This document shows, piece after piece, positions 1 to 5,004 of a DNA stretch of 5,004 bases. The position numbers and the translations under genes are program-made. The DNA comes from Actinomycetes bacterium. GTDB taxonomy: Bacteria > Actinomycetota > Acidimicrobiia > Acidimicrobiales > Bog-793. Where the stretch lies: the NCBI GenBank assembly GCA_021785095.1, contig JAJYGM010000816.1:1-5004 (forward strand), read 5' to 3'. The notes beneath the pieces were generated by a model. The model worked only from the letters and a program-made list of their open reading frames with translations. It was not told where the DNA came from and did not search any database. Positions within the stretch are counted from its first letter, which is position 1, and each line of letters opens with the position of its first letter.

Positions 1-139
1 CCCGCGCATGCCGCCGCGCAGAGCCCCGCGCATGCCGCCGCGCAGAGCCCCGCGCATGCCGCCGCGCAGAGCCCCGCGCATGCCGCCGCGCAGAGCCCCG
101 CGCATGCCGCCGCGCAGAGCCCCGCGCATGCCGCCGCGC
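1..139. repeat. Perfect 24-bp tandem repeat, about 5.8 copies
   Basis: Each 24-bp unit contains CCCCGCGCATGCC followed by GCCGCGCAGAG. The CATG core recurs at 7, 31, 55, 79, 103 and 127, exactly 24 bp apart. All copies visible are identical, and the last one breaks off after position 139. The unit length is a multiple of three, so every frame that is open in one unit stays open through the array. Identical copies suggest recent expansion by slippage. The array reaches the window edge, so the copy number is a minimum; if this is also a contig edge, an assembler may have stopped or collapsed copies here. Confidence 0.97.
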
Positions 140-144
140 CCCAT
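1..144 (-). CDS. Alternative reading: Gly/Arg/Met-rich N-terminus of a divergent gene (partial)
   Basis: On the minus strand an ATG at 144-142 opens a frame that reads MGRGGMRGALRGGMRGALRG and continues with the octapeptide LRGGMRGA to the left edge. A GGCGGAG stretch lies just upstream of the ATG, but its spacing is shorter than ideal for a ribosome binding site. Low-complexity Gly/Met/Arg-rich N-termini of this kind occur on some actinobacterial ABC exporter proteins; that is a resemblance from general knowledge, not a detected domain. If this reading is right, the gene diverges from dapB with only 26 bp between the two starts and the promoters would overlap. It is mutually exclusive with the + strand tail reading ending at 174. 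Confidence 0.25.
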   Translation of the reverse strand, partial: MGRGGMRGALRGGMRGALRGGMRGALRGGMRGALRGGMRGALRGGMRG

Positions 145-174
145 GTCTCCGCCGGTGGTGAGCCGATAGCGTGA
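1..174 (+). CDS. Possible C-terminal tail of an upstream gene, built of octapeptide repeats (partial)
   Basis: Reading from position 1, the frame is open through the repeat array as repeats of PAHAAAQS, then PHVSAGGEPIA, and stops at TGA 172-174. That stop overlaps the GTG at 171 in a GTGA junction, the overlap expected for translationally coupled genes in an operon with dapB. No domain is visible, so the product cannot be named. In other actinobacteria polynucleotide phosphorylase and an M16-family peptidase often lie upstream of dapB, but nothing here shows that this is either. This call excludes the minus-strand reading of the same DNA (start at 144). The other two + frames also run through the array, stopping at 167-169 and 159-161, so the frame choice rests only on the overlap with dapB. 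Confidence 0.4.
   Translation, partial: PAHAAAQSPAHAAAQSPAHAAAQSPAHAAAQSPAHAAAQSPAHAAAPHVSAGGEPIA
167..172 (+). promoter_or_regulatory. Possible -10 element TAGCGT of a leaderless dapB transcript
   Basis: TAGCGT fits the TANNNT actinobacterial -10 pattern and ends 7 nt before the second in-frame GTG of dapB (180). That spacing would start the transcript at or next to the start codon, giving a leaderless mRNA. The same hexamer precedes dapA at nearly the same distance. No convincing -35 is visible. It would lie inside the end of the upstream frame if the + strand tail is real. Confidence 0.4.
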
Positions 175-197
175 GCCGCGTGATCCGCGTGATCCGC
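171..197 (+). repeat. 9-bp direct repeat duplicating the dapB start region
   Basis: Three successive 9-bp units read GTGAGCCGC, GTGATCCGC and GTGATCCGC, then the gene continues with GTGGGC. They encode the N-terminal stutter MSR-VIR-VIR-V, ahead of the first beta-strand of the Rossmann fold. Each unit begins with a usable GTG start, which is why the dapB start cannot be fixed from sequence. Confidence 0.85.
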
Positions 198-998
198 GTG
201 GGCGTCGTGGGCGGAGCAGGCCGGATGGGGCGCGAGGTCTGCCTGGCGGTCAGGAACGCGCCGGACCTCGCGCTGGCCGCGGTCGTCGATCCCGCCGCGG
301 AGGTCGAAGGCGGTGCGGCGGCGCTCAGGGCCGAGGTCGGGGAGGCGCCTGCGGTCTCGGGCCGGCTGGAGGTGCTCGTCGACGCCGGGGTCGAGGTGGC
401 TGTCGACTTCACGGTCGCCGAGGCGGCGCGCCGCACCCTTCCGTGGCTTGCAGAGAGGGGCATCCACGCCGTCGTCGGCACCACGGGGCTCGGCCCAGAG
501 GACCTCGAGGTCCTCGGGCGCGCCTTCACCGGCGATCCGGCCAACGCCGTGGTCGCGCCGAACTTCGCGATCGGCGCGGTCCTCCTCATGCGTTTCTCGG
601 AGCTCGCGGCGCCGCTCATGGACGGCGTGGAGATCGTGGAGCTCCACCACGACCAGAAGCGCGACGCGCCGTCGGGAACGGCCCTCGGCACCGCCGCCCG
701 GATCGCGGCGGCTCGAGAGCGGGCTGGCGCGCCCGAGCTCTCGGACGCGACGACCGAGGTCGTCCTCGAGGGCGCGCGCGGGGGCGCCGCAACCGGTGGC
801 GTCCGTGTGCACTCGGTCCGGCTCCCGGGTCTCCTCGCGCACCAAGAGGTGATCTTCGGCGCCGCCGGCCAGTCGCTCACCATGCGCCACGACTCCTACG
901 ACCGCCGGTCGTTCATGCCCGGCGTCCTCCTCGCGGTGCGCCGCGTCGGCGACCTCCCGGGGCTCACCGTCGGGCTCGACGCCCTGCTCGGAACGTGA
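171..998 (+). CDS. dapB: 4-hydroxy-tetrahydrodipicolinate reductase
   Basis: DapB reduces 4-hydroxy-tetrahydrodipicolinate with NAD(P)H to tetrahydrodipicolinate, the second step of the lysine/diaminopimelate branch, in the cytoplasm. The 275-residue frame matches the family length (E. coli 273). Visible motifs: the Rossmann loop GVVGGAGRMG (11-20), GTTG (103-106), APNF (129-132), and the family signature ELHHDQKRDAPSGTA (157-171), with H159, H160 and K163 in the catalytic and substrate-binding positions. A C-terminal part follows with AHQEVIFG (223-230) and RRSFMPG (245-251). Strand beta-2 ends in an acidic residue (VVDP, D40) without the Arg that E. coli uses for the NADPH phosphate, so use of NADH as well as NADPH is possible (inference). 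The start is ambiguous: GTG codons at 171, 180, 189 and 198 are all in frame, and none has a good Shine-Dalgarno. 171 overlaps the upstream stop, 180 fits the leaderless promoter, and 189 gives the typical family N-terminus MIRVGVVG. Confidence 0.96.
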   Translation: MSRVIRVIRVGVVGGAGRMGREVCLAVRNAPDLALAAVVDPAAEVEGGAAALRAEVGEAPAVSGRLEVLVDAGVEVAVDFTVAEAARRTLPWLAERGIHAVVGTTGLGPEDLEVLGRAFTGDPANAVVAPNFAIGAVLLMRFSELAAPLMDGVEIVELHHDQKRDAPSGTALGTAARIAAARERAGAPELSDATTEVVLEGARGGAATGGVRVHSVRLPGLLAHQEVIFGAAGQSLTMRHDSYDRRSFMPGVLLAVRRVGDLPGLTVGLDALLGT

Positions 999-1045
999 CC
1001 GCAGGCGCGCGCGACGGACCGGGACGGCGAGTGAGAATGTGACCC

Positions 1046-1052
1046 AGGAGGT
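1046..1052 (+). promoter_or_regulatory. Strong Shine-Dalgarno that fixes the start of the diiron protein gene
   Basis: AGGAGGT lies 7 nt before the ATG at 1060, near-ideal complementarity and spacing. It decides against the upstream in-frame GTG at 1039, which would place this site inside the coding sequence. It is the only strong Shine-Dalgarno I see before any gene in the window. A weak -10-like GAGAAT at 1033-1038 could start a short-leader transcript just upstream of it, but this is not convincing enough to call. Confidence 0.75.
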
Positions 1053-1059
1053 CGACGCA

Positions 1060-2205
1060 ATGGCCGGAGCGGACGCAGCGGGCCGGAGCAACGAGGAGCT
1101 CATCGGCCGCCACGACGTCGGGGACCGCGCGGCGGTGCTGGCGACCGTCGGCCACGAGGATCCCGACGGGCATCACGCCGTCGCAGACCCGTGCCCGGCC
1201 GAGTTCACGTGGGACTACGAGAAGGGGACGAGGCCGCGGCTCGACCGCCTCTACGAGAAGGCGAAGACCGCGCAATGGAACGCCCGCACCGACCTGCCGT
1301 GGGAGGTCGAGGTCGACCAGGAGCGGGTCGTGATGCTGAACCAGGCGGCCAACGCCGGATTGCGGTGGGCGCCCGAGGACGTCGCGGGCACCGCGCTCGA
1401 GCGCTGGGGCGACGAGGAGTGGCTCCGCCTCGGCATCGAGAACCAGAACTGGATGCTGTCCCAATTCATGCACGGGGAGCAGGGGGCGCTCTTGTGCACC
1501 GCCAAGATCGTGGAGACCGTCCCGTGGATCGACGCCAAGTACTACGCGGCGACCCAGGTCATGGACGAGGCGCGCCACGTCGAGGTCTTCTCCCGCTACC
1601 TCGACGAGAAGCTGTCGGGCCACTACCCCATCAACGCGCACCTGGGACTGCTGCTCGACGACATCATCGGCGACCGCCGCTGGGACATGACGTACCTCGG
1701 CATGCAGATCATGGTCGAGGGGCTCGCCCTCGCGGCGTTCGGCTTCATCCACGCGATGACCCAGGAGCCGCTCTTGAAGCAGATGCTCCGCTACGTGATG
1801 GCCGACGAGGCGCGCCACGTGGCGTTCGGCGTGGTCAGCCTCCAGGACTACTACGCCGAGCTCACCGACGCGGAGCTTCGTGAGCGCCAGGAGTTCGCCT
1901 TCGAGGCGGCGGTGCGGATGAAGGACCGCATGATGATGCAAGAGGTGTGGGAGCGGCTCGAGGTGCCCGCCGAGGACGTGGTCACCGTCACGTCCCGATC
2001 CCCCGAACGCGACGAGTTCCAGGTGCTCCTCTTCTCGAAGATCGTGCCGAACCTGAAGAAGCTCGGCCTCCTCGACGCGGCAGGAGGCTGGCTTCGCGCG
2101 AAGTTCACCGAGATGGGCGCGATCGGCTTCGAAGACCTCGTCGACACGGCCCAGGAGGTCGACGCGGAGGCGGACGGCTCACCTGCCGCGAGGAGCGTCG
2201 CCTGA
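1060..2205 (+). CDS. Ferritin-like (R2-type) diiron-carboxylate protein, substrate unknown
   Basis: This is a 381-residue cytoplasmic protein with the metal-ligand pattern of ferritin-like four-helix-bundle diiron oxidases and oxygenases: E140 in HGEQGAL, E170xxH173 in MDEARHVEVF, E220 in MVEGLAL, and E250xxH253 in ADEARHVAFG. The two halves are symmetrical: the first Glu precedes its ExxH by 30 residues in both. That is the full six-ligand set, so an active di-iron (or Mn/Fe) site is likely. About 60 N-terminal residues are variable and include a His/Asp-rich stretch (HEDPDGHH). The region after the bundle contains VPNLKKLGLL and a Glu/Asp-rich tail. There is no signal peptide or membrane segment. 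The additional His ligand of AurF-type N-oxygenases, four residues before the last ExxH Glu, is absent (V246), so I do not call it AurF. The start is fixed by AGGAGGT. The gene sits 61 nt after dapB and 24 nt before dapA, but no role in lysine synthesis can be read from it. Fold and metal site are confident; the reaction is unknown. Confidence 0.85.
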   Translation: MAGADAAGRSNEELIGRHDVGDRAAVLATVGHEDPDGHHAVADPCPAEFTWDYEKGTRPRLDRLYEKAKTAQWNARTDLPWEVEVDQERVVMLNQAANAGLRWAPEDVAGTALERWGDEEWLRLGIENQNWMLSQFMHGEQGALLCTAKIVETVPWIDAKYYAATQVMDEARHVEVFSRYLDEKLSGHYPINAHLGLLLDDIIGDRRWDMTYLGMQIMVEGLALAAFGFIHAMTQEPLLKQMLRYVMADEARHVAFGVVSLQDYYAELTDAELRERQEFAFEAAVRMKDRMMMQEVWERLEVPAEDVVTVTSRSPERDEFQVLLFSKIVPNLKKLGLLDAAGGWLRAKFTEMGAIGFEDLVDTAQEVDAEADGSPAARSVA

Positions 2206-2217
2206 CCCTGACGCTGG

Positions 2218-2223
2218 TAGCGT
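2218..2223 (+). promoter_or_regulatory. Likely -10 element TAGCGT of a leaderless dapA transcript
   Basis: In GGTAGCGTGCGGGGATG the TANNNT hexamer occupies exactly -12 to -7 if transcription starts at the A of the dapA ATG (2230). This is the spacing of actinobacterial leaderless promoters. There is no properly spaced Shine-Dalgarno; the GGGG touches the ATG. No clear -35 hexamer is seen at 17 nt. dapA and rnj could thus be transcribed independently of dapB. Confidence 0.55.
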
Positions 2224-2229
2224 GCGGGG

Positions 2230-3138
2230 ATGCAGCCCGCCCGCTTCGGCGCGGTCGTCACCGCGATGGTGACTCCGTTCGCTCCCGACGGATCGCTGGA
2301 CGTGGACGCGGCGGTCGCGCTCGCACGCTGGCTCGTCGACCACGGGAGCGACGGGCTCGTGCTGGGCGGCACCACGGGGGAAGGGCCGGTCCTCTCCGAC
2401 GAGGAGCTGCGCGAGCTGTGGCGCAACGTCTCGGACGCGGTGGGGGTCCCGATCCTCGCCAGCACCGGCACGGCCGATACGGGCCACTCGATCGCGCTCA
2501 CGAAGCTGGCGACCGAGTGCGGGGTCGACGGGATCCTCGTCGTGACGCCGTACTACAACCGCCCCTCGCAGGACGGATTGTTCGCGCACTTCGCCGCGGT
2601 CGCCGCCGCGACCGACCTGCCCATGGTGCTCTACGACATCCCGGTGCGCACGGGCAGGCGGATCTCGCAGCCGACCATGCTCCGGCTGGCCCACGAGGTC
2701 AGCAACGTCGTCGGCGTGAAGGACGCCGCCGGCGACCCTGCGGGCGCTGCGCGACTGCTCGTGCACGCGCCGAGCTCCTTCGAGCTCTACAGCGGTGACG
2801 ACTCGCTCACGTTGCCGCTCGTCGCGATCGGCGGCGTCGGGGTGATCTCGGTGTGCTCGCACTGGGCCGGGCCCGAGATGCGCCGCATGGTGATCGCCGC
2901 GCGCGACGGCGACCTCGAGGCGGCCAGGACCGAGAACGCACGGCTCGTCGAGTCCTACGACTTCGAGTCGACGGAGCAGTTCCCGAACCCGATGCCCGCG
3001 AAGTCGGCCTGCCGCGCGCTCGGCCTGCGCGTCGGGCAGTGCCGGCTCCCGCTGGGCGAGGCTCCGCCGGAGCTCGAGGGGGAAGCGCTGCGCATCCTCA
3101 CCCGGCTCGGAGCTGCGCCCATGCGCGCCGCGTCCTGA
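2230..3138 (+). CDS. dapA: 4-hydroxy-tetrahydrodipicolinate synthase
   Basis: DapA condenses pyruvate with L-aspartate-4-semialdehyde, the committed step toward diaminopimelate and lysine, through a Schiff base in a TIM barrel. The 302 residues match the family length. Visible: GTTGE (47-51), with T48 as the triad threonine; TPYYNRPSQ (106-114), with Y109; LYDIPVRTG (134-142), with the catalytic Y135 and the carboxylate-binding R140; the Schiff-base lysine K164 in GVKDAAG; and GGVGVIS (201-207). All catalytic residues are present. By hand alignment to E. coli DapA, the lysine-feedback residues H53, H56, N80 and E84 correspond to D57, L60, A82 and H86, so lysine inhibition is probably weak or absent. 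The start is the ATG directly after the leaderless-type promoter at 2218-2223. The TGA lies 20 nt before rnj, so the two are probably co-transcribed. The product of this enzyme is the substrate of the dapB product in the same cluster. Confidence 0.97.
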   Translation: MQPARFGAVVTAMVTPFAPDGSLDVDAAVALARWLVDHGSDGLVLGGTTGEGPVLSDEELRELWRNVSDAVGVPILASTGTADTGHSIALTKLATECGVDGILVVTPYYNRPSQDGLFAHFAAVAAATDLPMVLYDIPVRTGRRISQPTMLRLAHEVSNVVGVKDAAGDPAGAARLLVHAPSSFELYSGDDSLTLPLVAIGGVGVISVCSHWAGPEMRRMVIAARDGDLEAARTENARLVESYDFESTEQFPNPMPAKSACRALGLRVGQCRLPLGEAPPELEGEALRILTRLGAAPMRAAS

Positions 3139-3158
3139 GGCGGGCGACGGGCATCCAG

Positions 3159-4826
3159 GTGGCCAAGCGATCCACCGTCCGGGTCGCCTTCCTCGGCGGC
3201 CTCGGCGAGATCGGGCGGAACTGCGCGTGCATCGAGGTCGACGGCCGCATCGTCGTCGTCGACTGCGGGGTGATGTTCCCCGATCCCGACATGCCGGGGG
3301 TGGACCTCGTGCTGCCCGACTTCACCTACCTGAGGGAGCACGCGGATCGCGTGGAAGCCGTCGTCCTCACCCACGGGCACGAGGACCACGTCGGGGGCCT
3401 CGCCTACCTCCTGCGCGACCTCGAGGTCCCCATCTACGGGTCGGAGCTCTCGCTCGGGCTCGCGGGCAACCGGATCGACGAGGCCGGCCTCGCCGGGCGC
3501 GCACGGTACGTCGTGGTGGCGGACGGCGAGCGGCGGGCGGTCGGGCCCTGCGAGGTGGAGTTCATCCCGGTCACGCACTCGGTGCCGTGCGCGTTCGCGC
3601 TCGCGTTCCACACGCCGCAGGGCGTCGTCCTGCACTCCGGGGACTTCAAGCTCGACCTCCAGCCGGTCGACGGTCGGCGCACCGATCTCGCCCGGATCGG
3701 CGCCATCGCGTCGGACGAGGGGGTCGCGCTGCTCCTCTCGGACTCGACCAACGCGGAGGAGCCGGGCTTCACCCCCTCGGAGAGCACGGTCGGCACCACC
3801 ATGGCGAGGGTCTTCGCGGCGAGCGCAGGACGGCGCGTCGTCGTCGCGTGCTTCGCGAGCCACATCCACCGGGTCCAGCAGGTGATCACCGCAGCCGCCG
3901 CGTCCGGTCGGCAGGTCGCGACCCTCGGCAGGTCGATGGCGAAGAACGTCGATCTGGCCCAGCGCCTCGGCCTTCTCGGCGTGCCGGCCGGCACGCTGGT
4001 GGAGATCGAGGACATCGACCGGTTGCCTCCGGGGGACGTGTGCGTGATCTCGACCGGCTCGCAGGGCGAGCCGATGTCGGCGCTCTCCCTCATGGCGACC
4101 GGCGACAACAAGTGGTTCCAGGTGACCGCCGGCGACGTCGTCGTGATCAGCGCTCATCCGATCCCCGGCAACGAATGGTCCGTGGGAAGGGTCATCGACG
4201 AGCTCCACCGCCGTGGCGCCGAGGTCGTCCACTCCGGCAGCGAGGCCGTTCACGTGAGCGGCCATGCCCGCCAAGGAGAGCTGCGCACGCTGCTCGCGGT
4301 GGCGAGGCCGAGGGCGTTCGTACCGGTCCACGGGGAGTACCGGCACCTCGTCCACCACGCCGAGATCGCCCGCCAGATGGGCGTCGCGGCGGACCAGGTC
4401 CTTCTTTGCGAGGACGGGGACGTCGTGCGGCTCGACGGGTCCGGCCTGCACCGGGACGGCACGGTCCCGGCGGGCTACCTCTACGTGGACGGGACGGTGG
4501 GCGACGTCGGCCACGGGGTGCTGCGCGACCGGCGCCAGCTGGCCGAGGAGGGCGTCGTCATGGTGGTGGCCACCGTCGACCTCCAGCGGAAGGTCCTCAC
4601 GGGCGCGCCGCAGATCGCCACGAAAGGCTGGGTGCATGCGCCCGAGGCGGAGGAGCTGCTCGACGACGCGTCCAATGCGGTCGCGGAGGCCCTGCTCCAG
4701 GCCATGAACGAGGGTGCGCACGACGTGGAGGTGCTGACCCGCCACGCGCGCCGGGCGCTCGGGCGCCTGGTGAACGAGCGGACGCGGCGGCGCCCGATGA
4801 TCATCCCCGTGGTGATGGCAGTCTGA
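3159..4826 (+). CDS. rnj: Ribonuclease J (beta-CASP metallo-beta-lactamase exo/endoribonuclease)
   Basis: RNase J degrades and matures RNA (5'-3' exonuclease plus endonuclease) using two zinc ions. From the GTG at 3159 the protein has 555 residues, the usual length. It begins MAKRSTVRVAFLGGLGEIGRN, matching the family N-terminus. The metal-site motifs are intact: HGHEDH (72-77), H140 in VTHS, D162 in SGDFK, and H391 in VHGEYRH. The beta-CASP part has SDSTNAE (194-200), STGSQGEPMSALS (298-310), AHPIPGNE (332-339) and the HVSGH motif (365-369). The C-terminal domain ends RTRRRPMIIPVVMAV. No in-frame start codon occurs between the dapA stop and 3159, so the GTG is the best start, although its ribosome binding site is weak; translation probably follows from dapA 20 nt upstream. 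The 3' end of the gene is the first copy of a 29-bp repeat that continues downstream. Confidence 0.97.
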   Translation: MAKRSTVRVAFLGGLGEIGRNCACIEVDGRIVVVDCGVMFPDPDMPGVDLVLPDFTYLREHADRVEAVVLTHGHEDHVGGLAYLLRDLEVPIYGSELSLGLAGNRIDEAGLAGRARYVVVADGERRAVGPCEVEFIPVTHSVPCAFALAFHTPQGVVLHSGDFKLDLQPVDGRRTDLARIGAIASDEGVALLLSDSTNAEEPGFTPSESTVGTTMARVFAASAGRRVVVACFASHIHRVQQVITAAAASGRQVATLGRSMAKNVDLAQRLGLLGVPAGTLVEIEDIDRLPPGDVCVISTGSQGEPMSALSLMATGDNKWFQVTAGDVVVISAHPIPGNEWSVGRVIDELHRRGAEVVHSGSEAVHVSGHARQGELRTLLAVARPRAFVPVHGEYRHLVHHAEIARQMGVAADQVLLCEDGDVVRLDGSGLHRDGTVPAGYLYVDGTVGDVGHGVLRDRRQLAEEGVVMVVATVDLQRKVLTGAPQIATKGWVHAPEAEELLDDASNAVAEALLQAMNEGAHDVEVLTRHARRALGRLVNERTRRRPMIIPVVMAV

Positions 4827-4882
4827 CGATCGTCCCCGTGGAGATGGCGGTCCGACGATCGTCCCCGTGGTGATGGCAGTCC
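4796..4882. repeat. Three 29-bp tandem copies derived from the rnj 3' end, each with a 10-bp palindrome
   Basis: The copies are 4796-4824 (last codons of rnj plus the first base of its stop), 4825-4853 and 4854-4882. All contain CCCCGTGG followed by a GATGGC- or GATGGC-derived core and a GTC near the end. The copies differ at a handful of positions. Each begins with a perfect palindrome: GATGATCATC in copy 1 and GACGATCGTC in copies 2 and 3. 29 bp is not a multiple of three, so copies 2 and 3 lie out of the rnj frame and behind its TGA. In their own frames they still spell TIVPVEMAV and TIVPVVMAV, echoes of the RNase J C-terminus. The array lies about 85-170 bp before the ftsK start. Confidence 0.95.
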
Positions 4883-4949
4883 GCTGAGCGTCTCTCGAAT
4901 GCCCTGGTCGGACGGGGTCAGCCTCCCCCGGAGCAGGCACCGGCGGCGG

Positions 4950-4955
4950 TAGCCT
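4950..4955 (+). promoter_or_regulatory. Possible -10 element TAGCCT before ftsK
   Basis: GGTAGCCT resembles the GGTAGCGT before dapA. It ends 10 nt before the GTG at 4966, so a transcript from here would have at most a leader of a few nucleotides. No Shine-Dalgarno is present in the intervening CTTTGGCACT. No -35 is recognised. Confidence 0.4.
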
Positions 4956-4965
4956 CTTTGGCACT

Positions 4966-5004
4966 GTGGTGGCCACGAAGCGCCCGGCGGCGTCCAGCCG
5001 CACC
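4966..5004 (+). CDS. ftsK: N-terminal 13 codons of a gene, probably DNA translocase FtsK (partial)
   Basis: GTG at 4966 (or the adjacent GTG at 4969) opens a frame reading MVATKRPAASSRT to the window edge. The peptide is basic and Ala/Ser/Pro-rich, as is common for the cytoplasmic N-terminus of FtsK/SpoIIIE-type translocases. FtsK, a membrane-anchored motor that segregates the chromosome terminus at division, often lies just downstream of RNase J in actinobacteria. No FtsK domain falls inside the window, so the name rests on gene order and is an inference. The reading frame is supported by the absence of a stop and the promoter-like motif upstream. Confidence 0.5.
   Translation, partial: MVATKRPAASSRT

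Noticed and set aside
1..139. CRISPR array
   Set aside because: The repeats are directly adjacent with no spacers, and the 24-bp period is contiguous and codon-compatible.
1037..1042. ATGTGA start-stop minimal ORF before the diiron gene, as a regulatory leader
   Set aside because: It is a single six-base match without its own ribosome binding site, so chance is the simplest explanation.
964..1941. Minus-strand open frame of 325 codons across the start of the diiron protein gene
   Set aside because: It is a low-information shadow of the real + strand gene, with no recognisable motif.
2853..3158. N-terminal extension of RNase J upstream to position 2853
   Set aside because: The extra about 100 residues overlap dapA out of frame, are Arg/Ala-rich junk, and are not part of the family; the GTG at 3159 gives the normal N-terminus.
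4913..4930. CGGGG...CCCCG hairpin as an rnj terminator
   Set aside because: The stem has only 5 bp with an 8-nt loop and no following T-run, which is too weak to call.
4827..4952. TGA readthrough extension of RNase J, 41 codons to the TAG at 4950
   Set aside because: Open frames of this length are common by chance in GC-rich DNA; there is no readthrough signal and the protein is already complete at 555 residues.
2955..5003. Very long open frame on the minus strand across rnj (about 680 codons)
   Set aside because: It is antisense to an intact, motif-complete RNase J and has the His/Arg/Asp/Val-rich composition of shadow frames in GC-rich DNA. It shows no recognisable domain.

Overview
The window is very GC-rich (well over 65% by eye), has almost no A/T-rich spacer DNA, and carries densely packed genes all readable on the + strand. 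The order dapB - diiron protein - dapA - rnj - (start of ftsK) resembles the dapB/dapA/RNase J/FtsK neighbourhood of Actinomycetota. Together with apparent leaderless promoters this points to a high-GC actinobacterium. An Acidimicrobiia-like lineage is my guess; the sequence alone does not settle it.

Layout. Positions 1-139 are a perfect 24-bp tandem array, about 5.8 copies, running off the left edge. It is open in several frames, so it may encode the C-terminus of an upstream + strand gene whose stop overlaps a dapB start (GTGA at 171-174), or the Gly/Arg-rich N-terminus of a divergent gene. Positions 171-998 are dapB (4-hydroxy-tetrahydrodipicolinate reductase). A 61-nt gap ends in a near-ideal Shine-Dalgarno, followed by a 381-residue ferritin-like diiron protein of unknown substrate (1060-2205). 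After 24 nt comes dapA (2230-3138), and 20 nt later RNase J (3159-4826). The last 178 bp hold a threefold 29-bp repeat formed from the 3' end of rnj, a promoter-like TAGCCT, and the first 13 codons of a gene that is probably ftsK.

Function. DapA and DapB catalyse consecutive steps of the diaminopimelate/lysine pathway: condensation of pyruvate with aspartate semialdehyde, then NAD(P)H-dependent reduction. They feed peptidoglycan and lysine synthesis. RNase J handles RNA maturation and decay, and FtsK segregates DNA at division. The diiron protein between dapB and dapA is the functional outlier.

The most interesting non-coding signals are two. A TAGCNT motif lies 6-10 nt before the starts of dapB, dapA and ftsK, the genes that lack a Shine-Dalgarno, while the one gene with a strong Shine-Dalgarno lacks the motif. 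A 29-bp repeat array upstream of ftsK carries a 10-bp palindrome in each copy; paired changes between copies keep the symmetry intact. I see no tRNA, rRNA, CRISPR array, insertion sequence or defence system, and apart from these signals the window looks like conserved core genome.
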